A DNA stretch of 64,000 bases, from the NCBI GenBank assembly GCA_052034005.1, contig JBPOJB010000045.1, positions 1 to 64,000 of the forward strand, in the 5' to 3' direction. The DNA comes from JAAYDI01 sp052034005. Its GTDB lineage: Bacteria; Planctomycetota; Planctomycetia; Pirellulales; Pirellulaceae. Below are positions 43,871-51,804 of this stretch, in pieces (positions within the stretch are counted from its first letter, which is position 1; every line of letters begins with the position of its first letter). Both the position numbers and the translations under genes were made by a program. Under the pieces are notes generated by a model. The model was not told the origin of the DNA. It searched no databases and saw only the letters and a program-made list of their open reading frames with translations.

Positions 43871-46213
43871 ATGGAAGACCCCCACATCGAACCCAATCCG
43901 GGGCACGACGGATCCGAATCGGCAAGGCTCGGCAGCGTGCCGCACGCGCCGCACCTGGGCAACGATGATTCGGCGTGGCGTGCGGCGGCCCATCGCGGCA
44001 TCCCCGAACTCAGTGAGCTGGTGTTGGCGTGCCGACACCGCCTTCCGCTGACGCTTCTGACGGGCGTCGTCGTCTCGGCGGCCCTGGCCGTGGCCGCCTG
44101 GTGGGTGATCGGCGCGTCCTACGAGGCGAAGAGCCTGGTGCGCGTGCGTGAACGTCAGGACGCGGTGCTGGCCCCGCCGGCGCCGCGCGGCGAGAACCTT
44201 GCGTTCATGCAGGCCCAGCAGCAGATCGTGCTCTCGCCACCGGTCCTCGCGGCGGCGCTCCACGACGAGCAGCTCAAGACCCTGGCCAGCCAGATCCCGG
44301 CCCACAACGCCGTGGAGTGGCTGCAGAAATCGCTGCACGTGGACATCCAATCGGGCGCGGAAGTGATGAGCATTGCCGCGCGGCATCCGGACGCGTGCGT
44401 GTCTCAAGCCCTCTGCAACGCGGCGACGCGCGCCTACCTGAGCGAAGTGGCGCGGAACTTGGAATCGGATCGGCAGCGGCGGTGCGCCGAGCTGGAACGG
44501 GCGGCGCGTCAGGCCGATGGGCAGCTCGGGCTCCTGTGGGCCGAGCTGAACCGGGTGGCGAGCGCCGTGGGGGCGGACAGCTCGCAGTCGTTGACGATCC
44601 GCGACGAGATCCAGTTGCAGGCGTACCGCGAATACGCTCAGCAACTGCGGCGAGCGCAGTTGCAGGGCAATGAACTGCAGAGTCTGCTGACCGAAGCGCA
44701 ACTGCGGATGAGCGCGGAGGATGAATCGTGCGAGGTGTCGGTCGATCTGCAGTTGCGGAACCATCCGGATGTCGTGGCCGTCGAGAATCGCCTGGCCGCC
44801 GTCGACGCGCGGATCGCACAGATGCGGGAGGTGGTCGCCCAGGACGATTCGCCCAAGCTGGCGCGACTCACTGAGCAGCGTGCACAGCTGGCGGCGGAGG
44901 TCGAGCAGGTGATGAGCGCCCTGCGGCCGGAGATGCGCGAGGTGGTGCGTATCCAGCGGCGGCGTGAGATGGAGGGCAGTGTGGCCCAGTTGCAGCAGCA
45001 GCTCGAACGTAACCAGGCCGAGAAGGACTATCTCCACGCACGCATGGCGGAGATCGATACGCAGGTGGTCCGCAGCGACAGCCGGACGGGCATCCAGCTG
45101 GAAATGGCGCGTCACGCGGTGGAGCGCCACACGCGGCTGGCCGACGCGCTGGCGAAGTCGCTCGAGGAGTTCAAGATCGAGAGTCGGTGCCAGGCGCGGG
45201 TGGCCCTGCTGAACTGGGCGCCGTTGCCGAGCCGCGCGGACCGCACCCGCCAGTGGAAGGCCGCGGGGAGCGCCGCCGGACTCGGCTGGCTGATCGCCAT
45301 CGTCGGGATCGGAACGCTCGAATGGCGCAGCCGCCGCGTGCGGACGGGCAGCGACCTGCGCGCACGCTCCGCGCATCCACTGTTCGGAGCGCAGCCGGCC
45401 GCGAGAGACCTGACCCGCCGGGGACGAGGTCCCGTGTCCTCCGGGGAGCGCGAGGCGGCCGCGCGCTTGATCCTGTGTCGCAATTCGGGCGAACGCCCGC
45501 GGATCCCACACGTGATGGTGTCCAGCGCGTCGGGCGGCGAGCCACGGCACCTGGTGGCGCTCGAGTTGGCGCGCGCGCTGAGCGCTTTTCACTGCCGAAC
45601 CCTGCTGATCGACTGCGATGCGACCGGCGGCGGCCTGACACGTAAACTCGGTGCCGATCGGCTGCCGGGCATGCTCCAGCTCGGCGCGACAGGCGTCGAC
45701 GCGCGCTCGTATATTCTGTCTTCGACCGAAGCGAACCTGGACTTCCTGCCGGTCGGCACGACGGGCCGGGCACCAGGCTGGATCGAGCCGGCGAGCCTGC
45801 GCGCCGCGCTGCACGCGCTGCGGTTCGATTACGATGCGATCGTGGTGCTCGGGCCGGCGATCATGTCGTCAGCCGAGAGCCTGCTGCTGGCGTCCGTATG
45901 TGACCAGCTGCTGATGGCCGTGTTCCCGGGCACCAGCTACTGGCACGAACTGCTGGCGAGCGAACAGATGGCGAGCCAGGCGGGCATTGCCGTCTTCGGG
46001 TGCGTCTGGCACGCGGGGCCGCGTCGCGCGCAGCTTGGATTGGGCACCCGCCGCCAGGGCGCGCCGCGTCCCGCGTCGGAACAGGAAGATCCGACGGAAG
46101 CCGCGCTCCGCGCCGATCTGGCCGCGATGCACCGCGAGTTCGGTGCAGCTGCTGCGTCACCTGCTGCCGAGAATACCATCCAGAGCACTGACCACACGGA
46201 ATGCACTCCATGA
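43871..46213 (+). CDS. Wzz/BY-kinase-like exopolysaccharide protein with degenerate P-loop
   Basis: The 780-residue product has a chain-length-determinant layout: a first helix (LTLLTGVVVSAALAVAAWWV, about 62-81), a long periplasmic coiled-coil region (about 190-450, with Gln/Glu/Arg-rich heptads) and a second helix (AAGLGWLIAIVGIGTLEW, about 475). The cytoplasmic part has a P-loop-ATPase fold (LLIDCDATGGG is the Walker A' region, YDAIVVLGPA the Walker B). However the Walker A reads SSASGGEPRHLV instead of GEGKST, lacking the Lys and Ser/Thr, and no Tyr-rich tail is present. It is probably an inactive BY-kinase relative that sets polymer length by scaffolding. ATG 43871 is chosen; the upstream frame looks noncoding. 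The stop overlaps the next gene's start by 13 bases. Confidence 0.75.
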   Translation: MEDPHIEPNPGHDGSESARLGSVPHAPHLGNDDSAWRAAAHRGIPELSELVLACRHRLPLTLLTGVVVSAALAVAAWWVIGASYEAKSLVRVRERQDAVLAPPAPRGENLAFMQAQQQIVLSPPVLAAALHDEQLKTLASQIPAHNAVEWLQKSLHVDIQSGAEVMSIAARHPDACVSQALCNAATRAYLSEVARNLESDRQRRCAELERAARQADGQLGLLWAELNRVASAVGADSSQSLTIRDEIQLQAYREYAQQLRRAQLQGNELQSLLTEAQLRMSAEDESCEVSVDLQLRNHPDVVAVENRLAAVDARIAQMREVVAQDDSPKLARLTEQRAQLAAEVEQVMSALRPEMREVVRIQRRREMEGSVAQLQQQLERNQAEKDYLHARMAEIDTQVVRSDSRTGIQLEMARHAVERHTRLADALAKSLEEFKIESRCQARVALLNWAPLPSRADRTRQWKAAGSAAGLGWLIAIVGIGTLEWRSRRVRTGSDLRARSAHPLFGAQPAARDLTRRGRGPVSSGEREAAARLILCRNSGERPRIPHVMVSSASGGEPRHLVALELARALSAFHCRTLLIDCDATGGGLTRKLGADRLPGMLQLGATGVDARSYILSSTEANLDFLPVGTTGRAPGWIEPASLRAALHALRFDYDAIVVLGPAIMSSAESLLLASVCDQLLMAVFPGTSYWHELLASEQMASQAGIAVFGCVWHAGPRRAQLGLGTRRQGAPRPASEQEDPTEAALRADLAAMHREFGAAAASPAAENTIQSTDHTECTP

Positions 46214-47058
46214 GCAACCTGCGTGAAGCGTCCGGCTATTTCGCGGTCAAATCAGTCGTCGATCGCCTGATCACCGCGTTGCTCATGATCGTGGCGCTGC
46301 CGCTGATGGCGCTGGTCGCCTTGGCGATCGTCCTGTGCGACGGCCGGCCGGTGTTCTATCGCCAGACGCGCGTGGGCAGGAACGGGCGCGTGTTTCGGAT
46401 CTGGAAATTCCGCACGATGTGCCGGCATGCGGAGCGCGCGACGGGCGTCGTATGGAGCAGCGAGGGCGACCCGCGCGTCACTGCGCTCGGGCACTGGCTC
46501 CGCTGCGCGCACCTCGACGAGCTGCCCCAGTTCTTCAACGTGCTGCGCGGCGACATGAATCTGATCGGCCCGCGTCCCGAGCGGCCGGAGTTCGTGCGCG
46601 AGCTGCTGTTGGCCCTGCCCGGCTACATCGAGCGGCTCAGCGTCAGGCCGGGCATTACGGGCCTGGCCCAGCTGCGGTTCGGCTACGACCAGTCGCTGGC
46701 GGACGTGAAGCGCAAAACGCTGCTCGACGCCCACTACATCCGCCACGCCAGCCTGCTGATGGATGCCGGTATCCTGCTCAGGACGATCCCCTACGTGACG
46801 AGACAGGTGTTCCGCAAGGCGCGGGCGGTCTGGACCGGGCGCCCCGCAGCCGACACGCGCGACCCGGTCGCGCTGTCCACGGGCGGCGCGGTGCACCACA
46901 AACGCCGGCGCGGGTCGGCATTGCCGATCGAGCTGAGGCCTCACATCGCGCTCCTGCCGGATCCGTCCGTGGAATGCCGCGCGGCCCACGCCGGCTCGGG
47001 CCCGTGGCCCGATCCGTTCATCATGGATGTCAGCGCCACGCAAGGCGGTCGAAATTAG
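46201..47058 (+). CDS. Undecaprenyl-phosphate sugar phosphotransferase (initiating)
   Basis: The 285-residue product has one N-terminal membrane helix (LITALLMIVALPLMALVALA) and the bacterial sugar-transferase core: FRIWKFRTMCRHAE, HLDELPQFFNVLRGDMNLIG, PRPERPEF and SVRPGITGLAQL. It is the short form (no five-helix N-terminal domain), as in PglC or WbaP C-terminal-type enzymes. It would move sugar-1-phosphate from a UDP donor to undecaprenyl phosphate and so start exopolysaccharide repeat synthesis. It overlaps the Wzz-like gene by 13 bases, indicating coupling. The last 80 residues are an extra basic tail. It converges with and overlaps by 29 bases the minus-strand gene at 47030. Confidence 0.88.
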   Translation: MHSMSNLREASGYFAVKSVVDRLITALLMIVALPLMALVALAIVLCDGRPVFYRQTRVGRNGRVFRIWKFRTMCRHAERATGVVWSSEGDPRVTALGHWLRCAHLDELPQFFNVLRGDMNLIGPRPERPEFVRELLLALPGYIERLSVRPGITGLAQLRFGYDQSLADVKRKTLLDAHYIRHASLLMDAGILLRTIPYVTRQVFRKARAVWTGRPAADTRDPVALSTGGAVHHKRRRGSALPIELRPHIALLPDPSVECRAAHAGSGPWPDPFIMDVSATQGGRN

Positions 47059-48094
47059 GCACGGCCATGCCCTGTTCGGCCTGCATGACCAACTGGGCCA
47101 TCTCCCGCGCTGTGACGTAGAAGAACTCGAACCCGCCGCGGCACGATGCCTCACGCAGCGCGTGGTGAAACTGCCGCATCGCCGGCCCGAGGAGCATCGA
47201 TGCGTTGCTCTCCTTCGCGCCGTGCGTGTACAGCTTGATGAACGACCACTCCGGGCGGCCCCGGACCGAGACGCGGGCGCGCAGCCAGTCGGCCAGCCGC
47301 ACGGCAGTCGGCGGGTACCGGTCGGTGAGCATGCCGTTCTCCAGGCGCGGCCGGCGCCCGAGTCCCGGGCGCGTGACGAGCAGCGGACCTTGGATCATCA
47401 GCAGCCCGTGCGGCGTGGGCGCGACCCCGACCGCCGCCGGCGTGCCCGTGTCGTGGGATTTCGGGCGCTGCGGATCGTCCACGGCGTAGTAGATGCGGTT
47501 GATCGTGCGCGTCTGTTCAGGACTGGGCGCGGCCGGCAGCGTGAAATCCGCGTAGCACCCGGTTTCACGCAGCACGGTCAGCTCGGCATTGACCCCGCAC
47601 CAGCGCCCCTGGGGGTGCGAGTTGTCCAGCGCCCAGTTGCCATGGATGAACCCGTATCGGATGCGGCCCGCCGGATCAGTGCTGAGCAGGCCGTGGCGGC
47701 GGTGGAGGAGCTCTACGGACGTGAGCAACAGGTCCTGCAAATGTGCCGCGTTGTCGTCCGCGTGATGCAGGTGTACTTCCACGTCTCCGTAACCCTGCTC
47801 GACGAGCTGGACCAGGCCGTCCAGCAACTCCGCGCGGTAGCTCTCGATCGGAAAGAAGAACGTGTGTTGAGGCGTCCGGCCCCGCGAATCGCGTAACGAT
47901 TCGACCGACGGACCGTATCCGGACACCCAGCGTGCCACCCGCTCCCGTTGCCGGGCCGGCGACGCGCCGTGCAGGTCCGGCTCGAAGTGATCGGCCAGGC
48001 AGAGAAACAGATGCGTGGGGCGCGGCACGGCGCGCCAACCGGCCAGCGCGGCGCGTGCGAACGTGCTCGGCGTCATGCCTCGTAACCGCCACAT
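47030..48094 (-). CDS. Polysaccharide deacetylase-like protein of the exopolysaccharide cluster
   Basis: The 354-residue product has HLFLCLADHFEPDL near the start, TFFFPIESYRAELLDGLVQL and GDVEVHLHHADDNAAHLQDL in the middle, and a segment FIHGNWALDNSHPQ. The arrangement of D-H, HxH and late strands looks like a divergent NodB/deacetylase barrel, a type seen in cell-surface polysaccharide clusters; I would not claim the activity. The start ATG 48094 is used because the upstream frame (48670) runs through the antisense of the GT2 gene. It lies 11 bases after the GT2 stop, so the pair is an operon. Its 3' end overlaps the convergent sugar transferase. Confidence 0.6.
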   Translation of the reverse strand: MWRLRGMTPSTFARAALAGWRAVPRPTHLFLCLADHFEPDLHGASPARQRERVARWVSGYGPSVESLRDSRGRTPQHTFFFPIESYRAELLDGLVQLVEQGYGDVEVHLHHADDNAAHLQDLLLTSVELLHRRHGLLSTDPAGRIRYGFIHGNWALDNSHPQGRWCGVNAELTVLRETGCYADFTLPAAPSPEQTRTINRIYYAVDDPQRPKSHDTGTPAAVGVAPTPHGLLMIQGPLLVTRPGLGRRPRLENGMLTDRYPPTAVRLADWLRARVSVRGRPEWSFIKLYTHGAKESNASMLLGPAMRQFHHALREASCRGGFEFFYVTAREMAQLVMQAEQGMAVPNFDRLAWR

Positions 48095-48105
48095 GCCAAC
48101 GCCGC

Positions 48106-49302
48106 CTACAGGTTCGGGGGGATGGTCGAGGTCGCGCCGAGCGTCGGCCGCGGGGTCGGGTTCCAGACCACGTTCCGCGGATCGACCAGCCAGCGGAAGA
48201 AACCCGCCAGCAGCGCCAGGTTCATGACCAGGAAGGAAGAAGCCAGGTGGGCGACCCGGGCCAGCCGCCCACGCCGCGGGGCGATCAGCCCACAGAGCGC
48301 CAGCAGATAGGCGACACCTTGCAGGTACAGGAACCCGCGGTAGGGACAGGAGGACGCCAGCGCGAGATTCGTCGCGACCAGTGCGACCAGCAGGAACGGG
48401 CAGGTCCAGCGGAGCAGCTTGTGCGCGGCGAAAGCCAGCGCCTGCCCGGCGTGCCGCCACGCGAACAACTCGCGCAGGGCCGGCAGGCACTGGAACGCGC
48501 CCGCGCCGATGCGGCACCGGCGGCGAAACTCGCCCGCCAACCCGCCACTGCTCGACACGTAAGCCCGGGCGGTCTCGTCGAACACGAAACGGCATCCGTG
48601 CCGCAGGTGGGTCAGCACCGGCAGGACCAGGTCGTCGTTGATCACCGGGCACGGCGGCTCCACGAACCACCGCCGCCGGATCGCGTATATCGCGCCGCTC
48701 GCGCCCAGCATGATGCCCAGCCGGGCTTCCGAACGCCGCACCATCGTCTCGCTGCGCCAGTAGAGCGATTCCGACGGGAGCCCCCGCTCATTGACGATCG
48801 TCACGTGGCCGGCTGCCAGGCCGATGCGAGGGTCCGCGAAATGTCGGGCCAGCTGCCGCAGCGTATCCCGGTCGAAACGGCTCGAGGCGTCCGTGAAGAC
48901 CACGACGTCGCTTCGCAGCTGGCGCACGGCGTCCACCAGCGTGACTGCCTTGCCCCGCCGCTGTTGAAACGAGATCGCCTGGATGCGCGGGTCGGCCAAC
49001 CGCTGGACCGCTCGGACCGTGCCGTCCGTGCTCCCGTCCGACGCGACGACGATTGTCAGCCGGTCCCGGGGGTAGTCGCAGGCGCGGAGGTTCGCGATGC
49101 GGTCGCCGATGTGGCGCTCGGCGTTGTGGGCCGTGATCAAGACCGTGATGTCCGGAAGGTCCTCAACGGCCGATCGGGCGTCCCGGCAATCCGCCGTCCC
49201 GCGTCGACGTGCGGCGAGGTATATGATGAGCGGATAGCCCAGGTAGCTGAACCCCAACCCGGCCAGCGAAGTCCAGAATAGGATCACGGTCGCCGTTTCC
49301 AC
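48106..49302 (-). CDS. Membrane-bound family 2 glycosyltransferase
   Basis: The 398-residue product has an N-terminal helix (VILFWTSLAGLGFSYLGYPL), a GT-A domain (ITVLITAHNAERHIGDRIAN, TIVVASDGSTDGTVRAVQRL, VVFTDASSRFD as the DxD equivalent, and NDDLVLPVLTHLRHG), and C-terminal helices (LLVALVATNLALASS, YLLALCGLI, LVMNLALLAGFFRWLVD). This resembles poly-N-acetylglucosamine or cellulose-type synthases of the processive GT2 group, though the QxxRW motif is replaced by FRRRCRIGAGAFQCL. It likely extends the exopolysaccharide at the inner membrane. GTG 49302 is chosen; the frame is open to 49362 but the added residues belong to the dispersed repeat upstream. It leads the minus-strand pair with 47030. 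Confidence 0.82.
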   Translation of the reverse strand: METATVILFWTSLAGLGFSYLGYPLIIYLAARRRGTADCRDARSAVEDLPDITVLITAHNAERHIGDRIANLRACDYPRDRLTIVVASDGSTDGTVRAVQRLADPRIQAISFQQRRGKAVTLVDAVRQLRSDVVVFTDASSRFDRDTLRQLARHFADPRIGLAAGHVTIVNERGLPSESLYWRSETMVRRSEARLGIMLGASGAIYAIRRRWFVEPPCPVINDDLVLPVLTHLRHGCRFVFDETARAYVSSSGGLAGEFRRRCRIGAGAFQCLPALRELFAWRHAGQALAFAAHKLLRWTCPFLLVALVATNLALASSCPYRGFLYLQGVAYLLALCGLIAPRRGRLARVAHLASSFLVMNLALLAGFFRWLVDPRNVVWNPTPRPTLGATSTIPPNL

Positions 49303-49314
49303 CGCACTGTCTCC

Positions 49315-49497
49315 GATCGAGCGCACCGGCAGCGTGCGCGCGGCGCGCCGCCGAGCCTGCAAAGCCCGCGCAGGTTGTGCAGTCCCCCGGCCTGCCGATA
49401 GGTGTACACATCATTCAGATCGGCCGGAGAACGGGGCTGGCGACACCAGGATCCACGCGCGCCGGGCTGAACTCCTGGGCCGAGGTGGGGTTCTAAC
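49315..49497. repeat. Dispersed repeat, copy 1
   Basis: About 180 bases match the stretch at 58779-58963, same orientation, at roughly 80 % by eye. Shared blocks include GAGCCTGCAAAG, GCGCAGGTTGTG, ATTCAGATCG, GGCGACACCAGG and the terminal GGTTCTAAC. Codon positions do not explain the pattern of change, so it is likely noncoding. It lies directly upstream of the GT2 gene. Confidence 0.75.
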
Positions 49498-49540
49498 GGT
49501 CGCAGCGGTCACCGTCGCCCAGGGCAATGCCCAAGGAACC

Positions 49541-49953
49541 GTCCCGAAGGGACAACTGTATCACAGCCCCGGGCGAAGGCCCGGCGAGCTGTGCGAGCCG
49601 GGCCGCAGCCCTGGGTCGCGTGCCCCCCCAGACCCAAGTCCCAACGGGACGGACCTAATCCCAGGCGTATCGTTCGTCCAGTTCCAGTCCATGGCGCCGA
49701 CAGAGTTCGCGAAACTCGTCCTGAAACGACATGCGCTGGTGGTGCTGGTGCTGGCTCTGATGAATGTAGATTTGCGCTAGTGACTGCGACATCGTCGATT
49801 CGCTCCCGTTAGGGCCGCCACGTTGTGGCTACGGTGGATTGGGTCCGTGGACCCAGGGCGTCGCCAACGCTCGCTCGGGCTCGCGTTGGCTTGCCCTGGG
49901 CTGTGTTAGGCCCGTCGCTTCGCGACTGAAAGCAACTATGCCCAGAATTGTCC
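49541..49953. mobile_element. Cruciform-ended mini-element, copy A
   Basis: A 413-bp unit with homologous inverted ends around a small minus-strand ORF. Left end: mini-hairpin GTCCC-GAA-GGGAC (49541-49553), a 49-nt two-tier hairpin (49567-49615), mini-hairpin GTCCC-AAC-GGGAC (49638-49650). Right end, in mirror order: GCCAC-GTT-GTGGC (49817-49829), a 49-nt two-tier hairpin (49852-49900), GTCGC-TTC-GCGAC (49914-49926). The 49-nt hairpins share outer arms (CCCxGGGC with GCCCTGGG), while inner arms differ but still pair: GGCCCGGC/GCCGGGCC on the left, GCCAACGC/GCGTTGGC on the right. This looks like a REP/RAYT-type element that has lost most of its transposase. An 80 %-plus copy follows 550 bases on. 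Confidence 0.75.
49655..49792 (-). pseudogene. Internally deleted Y1 (IS200/RAYT-like) transposase, 45 codons
   Basis: The frame reads MSQSLAQIYIH, then a short Gln/His linker (QSQHQHHQR), then MSFQDEFRELCRRHG and LELDERYAWD. The first part is the usual start of IS200-like Y1 transposases (MSxSLAQIxIHLVFSTK), and the last is their usual end (FQDEFRxxLxxxxIxxDERYxWD). The whole catalytic middle, with the HuH motif and the Tyr, is missing, joined in frame. Its stop lies in the left inverted end of the element. It cannot catalyse transposition; it might be mobilised in trans, or make a small DNA-binding peptide. Confidence 0.7.
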
Positions 49954-50090
49954 CGCGAGGTCACGGACACTCTGGAGTTGGCAGGCACTGGACAACGGAC
50001 CCCAGCAACATTGTGACAACCTTGCTGTTGCGTTGCCAATTGGCTGTTGCCCTGGCGGACCATCAGACCTGGACGGGCCTCATTTCAGGC
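49954..50090. other. Spacer between the two mini-elements
   Basis: These 137 bases are not part of the repeated unit and show no coding signature or hairpins. They separate two copies in direct orientation. Confidence 0.5.
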
Positions 50091-50503
50091 GTCCCGAAGG
50101 GACAACTGTATCACAGCCCATGGCGGAGGCCCGGCGAGCTGTGCGAGCCGGGCCGCAGCCCTGGGTCGCATGCACCCCCCAGACCCAAATCCCAACGGGA
50201 CGGGCCTAATCCTGGCGTATCGTTCGTCCAGTTCCAGTCCATGGCGCCGACAGAGTTCGCGAAAGTTGCCCTGAAACGACATGCGCAGGTGGTGCTGGTG
50301 CTGGCTCTGATGAATGTAGATTTGCGCTAGCGACTGCGGCATCGTCGATTCGCTCCCGTTAGGGCCGCCACGTTGTGGCTACCGTGGATTGGGTCCGTGG
50401 ACCCAGGGCGGCGCCAACGCTCGCTCGGACTCGCGTTGGCTTGCCCTGGGCTGTGTTAGGCCCGTCGCTTCGCGACTGAGAGCAACTATGTCCAGAATTG
50501 TCT
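50091..50503. mobile_element. Cruciform-ended mini-element, copy B
   Basis: Same layout as copy A, same orientation, offset about 550 bases. Hairpins: GTCCC-GAA-GGGAC (50091-50103), 49-nt hairpin (50117-50165, outer arm CCCATGGC so one pair is lost), ATCCC-AAC-GGGAC (50189-50201, terminal pair lost), GCCAC-GTT-GTGGC (50367-50379), 49-nt hairpin (50402-50450), GTCGC-TTC-GCGAC (50464-50476). The internal ORF (start at 50342, minus strand) matches copy A but a 1-base deletion near 50212 removes its stop, so it reads on to 50085. Copy B is therefore the more decayed of the two. Confidence 0.75.
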
Positions 50504-50647
50504 TGGAGGCCAGAAGCAGACACTCCGCCTTGACGGGGCGGTATTCGCATCCGCTGAAAGCGATACCGACCCCATAGAGCGGATGTTTTCACGGTTTTCT
50601 CCTTCGCAGCCGTCGGGAAGCACGATTCGCACGGTGCGTCGAGCCGG
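50504..50647. other. Non-genic remainder between copy B and the W-rich protein gene
   Basis: No coding frame or repeat was recognised. A long G/C-poor patch (ATGTTTTCACGGTTTTCTCC, near 50583) precedes the minus-strand gene's stop and could hold a weak terminator. Together with the elements, 49303-50647 has no ordinary gene. Confidence 0.4.
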
Positions 50648-51763
50648 CTACTGCTGGATATGGCGTTCCCAGAGAAGTCGGCTGTCAATGGGCGTCATCA
50701 TTTCGAGATAACGGGGGTTCTCGCCCTCAAAATGCACGTAGTCGTAGGCCGTGCCCTGGTAGTAGGTACCGGTATCGGTGTTGAGCGTACCCCAACTGTC
50801 TGTGTGATAGATTCGGCCGCCTTCGAGCGAGGAGATCCAATCCTGCTGGCCTCGAATGTAGTTTGTCCGCTGGTAGTCGATGTAATCGTAACTCCGTTGG
50901 CGCTCCTGGTAGGCCGCCTGCATCATGCTGTGAATCTCCTGGGCGTTGCGTGCCACCAGGGCGGCCGTCTGCGCCTGAAGTTCTCGCAACCTGGCCATTC
51001 CTCGGGCAATGTATCCGGAGGCGAAGTCGTCGTTGATGCTGTAAGACTGCATCTTTCGCACGAATGTCGGGGTGCGCTCCAGAAACTTCTCTTTCGGGGC
51101 GCTGACCGTCATGTGCCATAGCCGCCAACTGGTGCCGAGCCGAGAACCGAAGGAAATGCCGAAACTGTAGCCCTTGGTCCTAACGCCGGATTGCGACGTC
51201 GACGTCTGCACGAACTCCTCGACCTGGACGGGTCCAGCGGTGTAGACGGTTGCGATCTCACGGGCCAGGTCCGGACGGGGGATGACCTCCTCGAACTTCA
51301 CGTCACTTGCTATTCCGGTCTGCACGGCAGTGAGCTTCAGGGCCTTATGCGGCGGGAGGTATTCCGAATTCAAGACCCCGGGCACTCGAACCCCAAGTGA
51401 AGGGCTTAGGAAATCGACGTTGGCGACCATGAAGCAGGAAGCCTCGGTGGGGCTGGTTGCCACAAACGAGCAGGTGCCCAAATCCAGGATGTCCCACTGG
51501 TTGGGCAGAAGAAATTGAGCCGAAACGTCGCGCAGACGGCGACTTGTCAGCGATTCAGGCGAGGGCACGGGAGCCTGGAATTGCAGCGAACCTTTCGTCA
51601 TGCGGACGTTCGCCAGAATGGTCAACAGTTCCTCCTTCCTTCCCTTGAAGTCCGCGTCCGGCGTCTCGATCCTCGAGAAAGTAAACATGCCTTCCGACAC
51701 GCACAACCAGGCACGGAAGGCCTTCAGCATCCCCTCCGGACGCTCGTACGAACCATCGCACAC
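50648..51763 (-). CDS. Hypothetical W-rich protein related in its C-terminal half to the ankyrin protein; 5' end likely frameshifted
   Basis: About 370 residues are clearly coding: LKAFRAWLCVSEGMFTFSRI, FKGRKEELLTILANVRM, SAQFLLPNQWDILDLGTCSF, then a Gln/Ala-rich helix with IARGMARLRELQAQTAALVA and a Tyr/Trp-rich end (YIRGQQDWISSLEGGRIYHT, ENPRYLEMMTPIDSRLLWER). The layout (a first domain, an LPxxW domain, a helix, then a G-x-I/V-x-x-D-x-x-G tail) parallels residues 245-674 of the product at 56718. No start codon is convincing here. A good signal peptide (MRRFDCSLIVLLVGGITSQA) with GGAG upstream begins at 51891 in another frame and stops at 51805; a one-base loss between them would explain both. 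Function unknown, envelope location likely. Confidence 0.55.
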   Translation of the reverse strand: MCDGSYERPEGMLKAFRAWLCVSEGMFTFSRIETPDADFKGRKEELLTILANVRMTKGSLQFQAPVPSPESLTSRRLRDVSAQFLLPNQWDILDLGTCSFVATSPTEASCFMVANVDFLSPSLGVRVPGVLNSEYLPPHKALKLTAVQTGIASDVKFEEVIPRPDLAREIATVYTAGPVQVEEFVQTSTSQSGVRTKGYSFGISFGSRLGTSWRLWHMTVSAPKEKFLERTPTFVRKMQSYSINDDFASGYIARGMARLRELQAQTAALVARNAQEIHSMMQAAYQERQRSYDYIDYQRTNYIRGQQDWISSLEGGRIYHTDSWGTLNTDTGTYYQGTAYDYVHFEGENPRYLEMMTPIDSRLLWERHIQQ

Positions 51764-51804
51764 AAAACGCTGCTCGTTGTCGGATGTGTAAGCGCTGCGG
51801 ATCC

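Noticed and set aside
49163..49414. Minus-strand frames in the dispersed repeat that give similar peptides in both copies
   Set aside because: Differences fall on all codon positions alike, so there is no sign of protein-level selection.
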